The notes under the pieces were generated by a model that searched no databases, had not been told where the DNA came from, and was given only the letters and a program-made list of their open reading frames with translations. Position numbers and translations under genes: made by a program. A stretch of DNA of 64,000 nucleotides, from positions 13,524-77,523 of the forward strand of contig CAZIDP010000016.1 in the NCBI GenBank assembly GCA_964537975.1, in the 5' to 3' direction. Below, piece by piece: positions 62,909 to 64,000 of this stretch; positions within the stretch are counted from its first letter, which is position 1; every line of letters begins with the position of its first letter. Origin of the DNA: SCBR16-9 sp964537975 (lineage in GTDB: Bacteria; Hydrogenedentota; Hydrogenedentia; Hydrogenedentales; SCBR16-9).

Positions 62909-64000
62909 TTATCTTGAACCCACATCAAAGAACCGAGCACCGGTGGTGTCAATAATATCTGGAGTCACAAAAATCAACAGACTGGATTGTTGAATCTGAC
63001 GCGATTTTCCCCGGAAGAAGAATCCAATTACGGGAATATCAGACAGATATGGCATCTTATTTTCAGACTTTAAGCTTTGATCCTGTACCAGACCACCAAG
63101 TACCAAAGTATCTCCATCACTGACAATCACATTTGTCCATACTGCCTGCCATGATGTAGTGGGCAAAGTCAAAGTGCTTTCGATAACTTCTTCCCCAATT
63201 ACAGAACGTTGCGTAAAGCTCTTTTCACCGGTACGTGTGCGTACTTCCGGATTCAACCATAAACGAACTTGATCGTTGTCGCGAATTTGCGGTGTCACTG
63301 AAAGTGAGATACCAAAATTATATTGTTGCGGTATAACTTCAGTTGTTACAGCAAGTGTAGGTGTTCCGCCCAATGCGGGGGTACCTGTGCTGAACACCTG
63401 TTGGTTCACGCTGGATACAAAGTATTCTGTCGCAAAGTCTGCAATAACCGCTGGCTTCCGGTTCATCGTTGTCACCCTGGGGGCACTCAACAATTCCGAT
63501 TCATCCAGACTATCTAAATATTCAAATGTAACACTTAAACTATCACCATCAGCATTTCGCAAAATTGACCCTGCAAGACTGAAAGTGTTTTGACCAGGTC
63601 CTGTTATGGTTTCTCCCACACCTGCAATGTCTGAGATTGTGTTGCGGATAACATTACTACCATCCGGACGTCGATAAAACGGAATAGACTCAAGTGTACC
63701 ATCACCATTAATATCATAGTCATATGTGGATTCTGCCAACGTTTCTATAGCTCTGCTGCGGTTGTTCTGGTCTGAGAATTGGGCATCCCAATTGAAACCG
63801 AGCTTTGCCAGGTCTTCTACTCGAATTGTAAGGAACTTGGCTTCAATACTAACCTGTTTTGGCGTAATGTCAATTTGCGCAAGTTGTTTCTCAAATTGAT
63901 CCAGATTCCTGGGTGTATTCTTTACAAACAAAATATTAATGGTTGGATTATAAATAATAAAAGAAAGAAAAAAAATAGATGAAGAACCGAAAAAAACCGG
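62909..64000 (-). CDS. Secretin (type II/III secretion or type IV pilus PilQ-like), 5' end outside window
   Basis: The frame is open to the right edge, so the N-terminus is missing; 363 codons are present. NTPRNLDQFEKQL resembles the N-domain of PilQ/GspD-like secretins, and the C-terminal secretin domain follows: VSIEAKFLTIRVEDL, SAPRVTTMNRKPAVI, GVGETITG-type loop, TLVLGGLVQDQSLKSENKMP and LLIFVTPDIID. It forms an outer-membrane ring for protein export or pilus passage. Which system it serves cannot be told without the neighbouring genes. Confidence 0.88.
   Translation of the reverse strand, partial: PVFFGSSSIFFLSFIIYNPTINILFVKNTPRNLDQFEKQLAQIDITPKQVSIEAKFLTIRVEDLAKLGFNWDAQFSDQNNRSRAIETLAESTYDYDINGDGTLESIPFYRRPDGSNVIRNTISDIAGVGETITGPGQNTFSLAGSILRNADGDSLSVTFEYLDSLDESELLSAPRVTTMNRKPAVIADFATEYFVSSVNQQVFSTGTPALGGTPTLAVTTEVIPQQYNFGISLSVTPQIRDNDQVRLWLNPEVRTRTGEKSFTQRSVIGEEVIESTLTLPTTSWQAVWTNVIVSDGDTLVLGGLVQDQSLKSENKMPYLSDIPVIGFFFRGKSRQIQQSSLLIFVTPDIIDTTGARFFDVGSR

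Noticed and set aside
1..64000. CRISPR arrays, tRNA or rRNA genes, transposases, integrases
   Set aside because: No regularly spaced direct repeats, cloverleaf sequences, rRNA-like stretches or mobile-element proteins were recognised by eye; tRNAscan and an IS search would confirm.

Overview
The window looks like chromosomal DNA of a Gram-negative, flagellated, polysaccharide-degrading bacterium. The outer membrane is implied by a Kdo transferase (waaA) and a secretin, and flagella by an adjacent fliW-csrA pair. There are many exported or predicted glycan-active enzymes (GH43-like, GH106-like, GH88-like, a beta-helix protein with CBM6, a sulfatase, a six-hairpin-type protein). No SusC/SusD pair is present, and sugar uptake is by ABC transporters. 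The gene content (many UroD-like methyltransferases, sulfatase, Gfo/Idh oxidoreductases, FAD oxidoreductase with a golvesin-like tail) fits the PVC superphylum or a neighbouring candidate phylum. The doublet module at the C-terminus of the 22423-24849 protein resembles modules I associate with Hydrogenedentota. That placement is an inference and was not tested. No rRNA, tRNA, CRISPR array, transposase or integrase was seen.

Layout. 1-6.3 kb: a truncated exported protein, a peroxiredoxin-like protein, a lone UroD-like methyltransferase, and a leftward operon of Gfo/Idh oxidoreductase, aroB and a TPR protein. 6.5-12.7 kb: a zinc-type importer operon (znuA-znuC-znuB, leftward) diverging from a zinc/cadmium-type P-type ATPase and an FAD oxidoreductase, with a structured intergenic region. 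12.8-16.5 kb: an exported FAD oxidoreductase and a GH43-like enzyme. 16.5-22.2 kb: a corrinoid methyltransferase island with two UroD-like proteins, a corrinoid protein that has its own promoter and terminator, a UroD-thioredoxin fusion and an overlapping CobW GTPase. 22.4-24.8 kb: an exported multidomain protein.

24.9-33.4 kb: a tightly overlapping leftward operon of fliW, csrA, an unknown protein and three large glycosyltransferase proteins, most simply a flagellin glycosylation and regulation unit. One of its proteins fuses two glycosyltransferases, a methyltransferase and TPRs. 33.5-42.3 kb: a cystathionine-synthase-like enzyme, a sulfatase, a class II aldolase, ilvE and an RbsABC-type sugar transporter. 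42.5-45.4 kb: a CBS protein, a DUF5131 gene interrupted by an in-frame stop, a Nudix hydrolase and a YhhN protein.

45.5-57.6 kb: a second glycan region with a GH106-like enzyme, a beta-helix protein carrying an inserted CBM6, an AEC transporter, a GH88-like uronyl hydrolase, a Gfo/Idh oxidoreductase, an EamA transporter, a sugar epimerase and a fucose-isomerase-like protein. Extracellular cleavage followed by intracellular processing of unsaturated uronides and deoxysugars is a reasonable reading. 57.7-61.4 kb: a small charged protein and a sugar ABC transporter lacking its ATPase. 61.5-64 kb: waaA and a truncated secretin, separated by a terminator.
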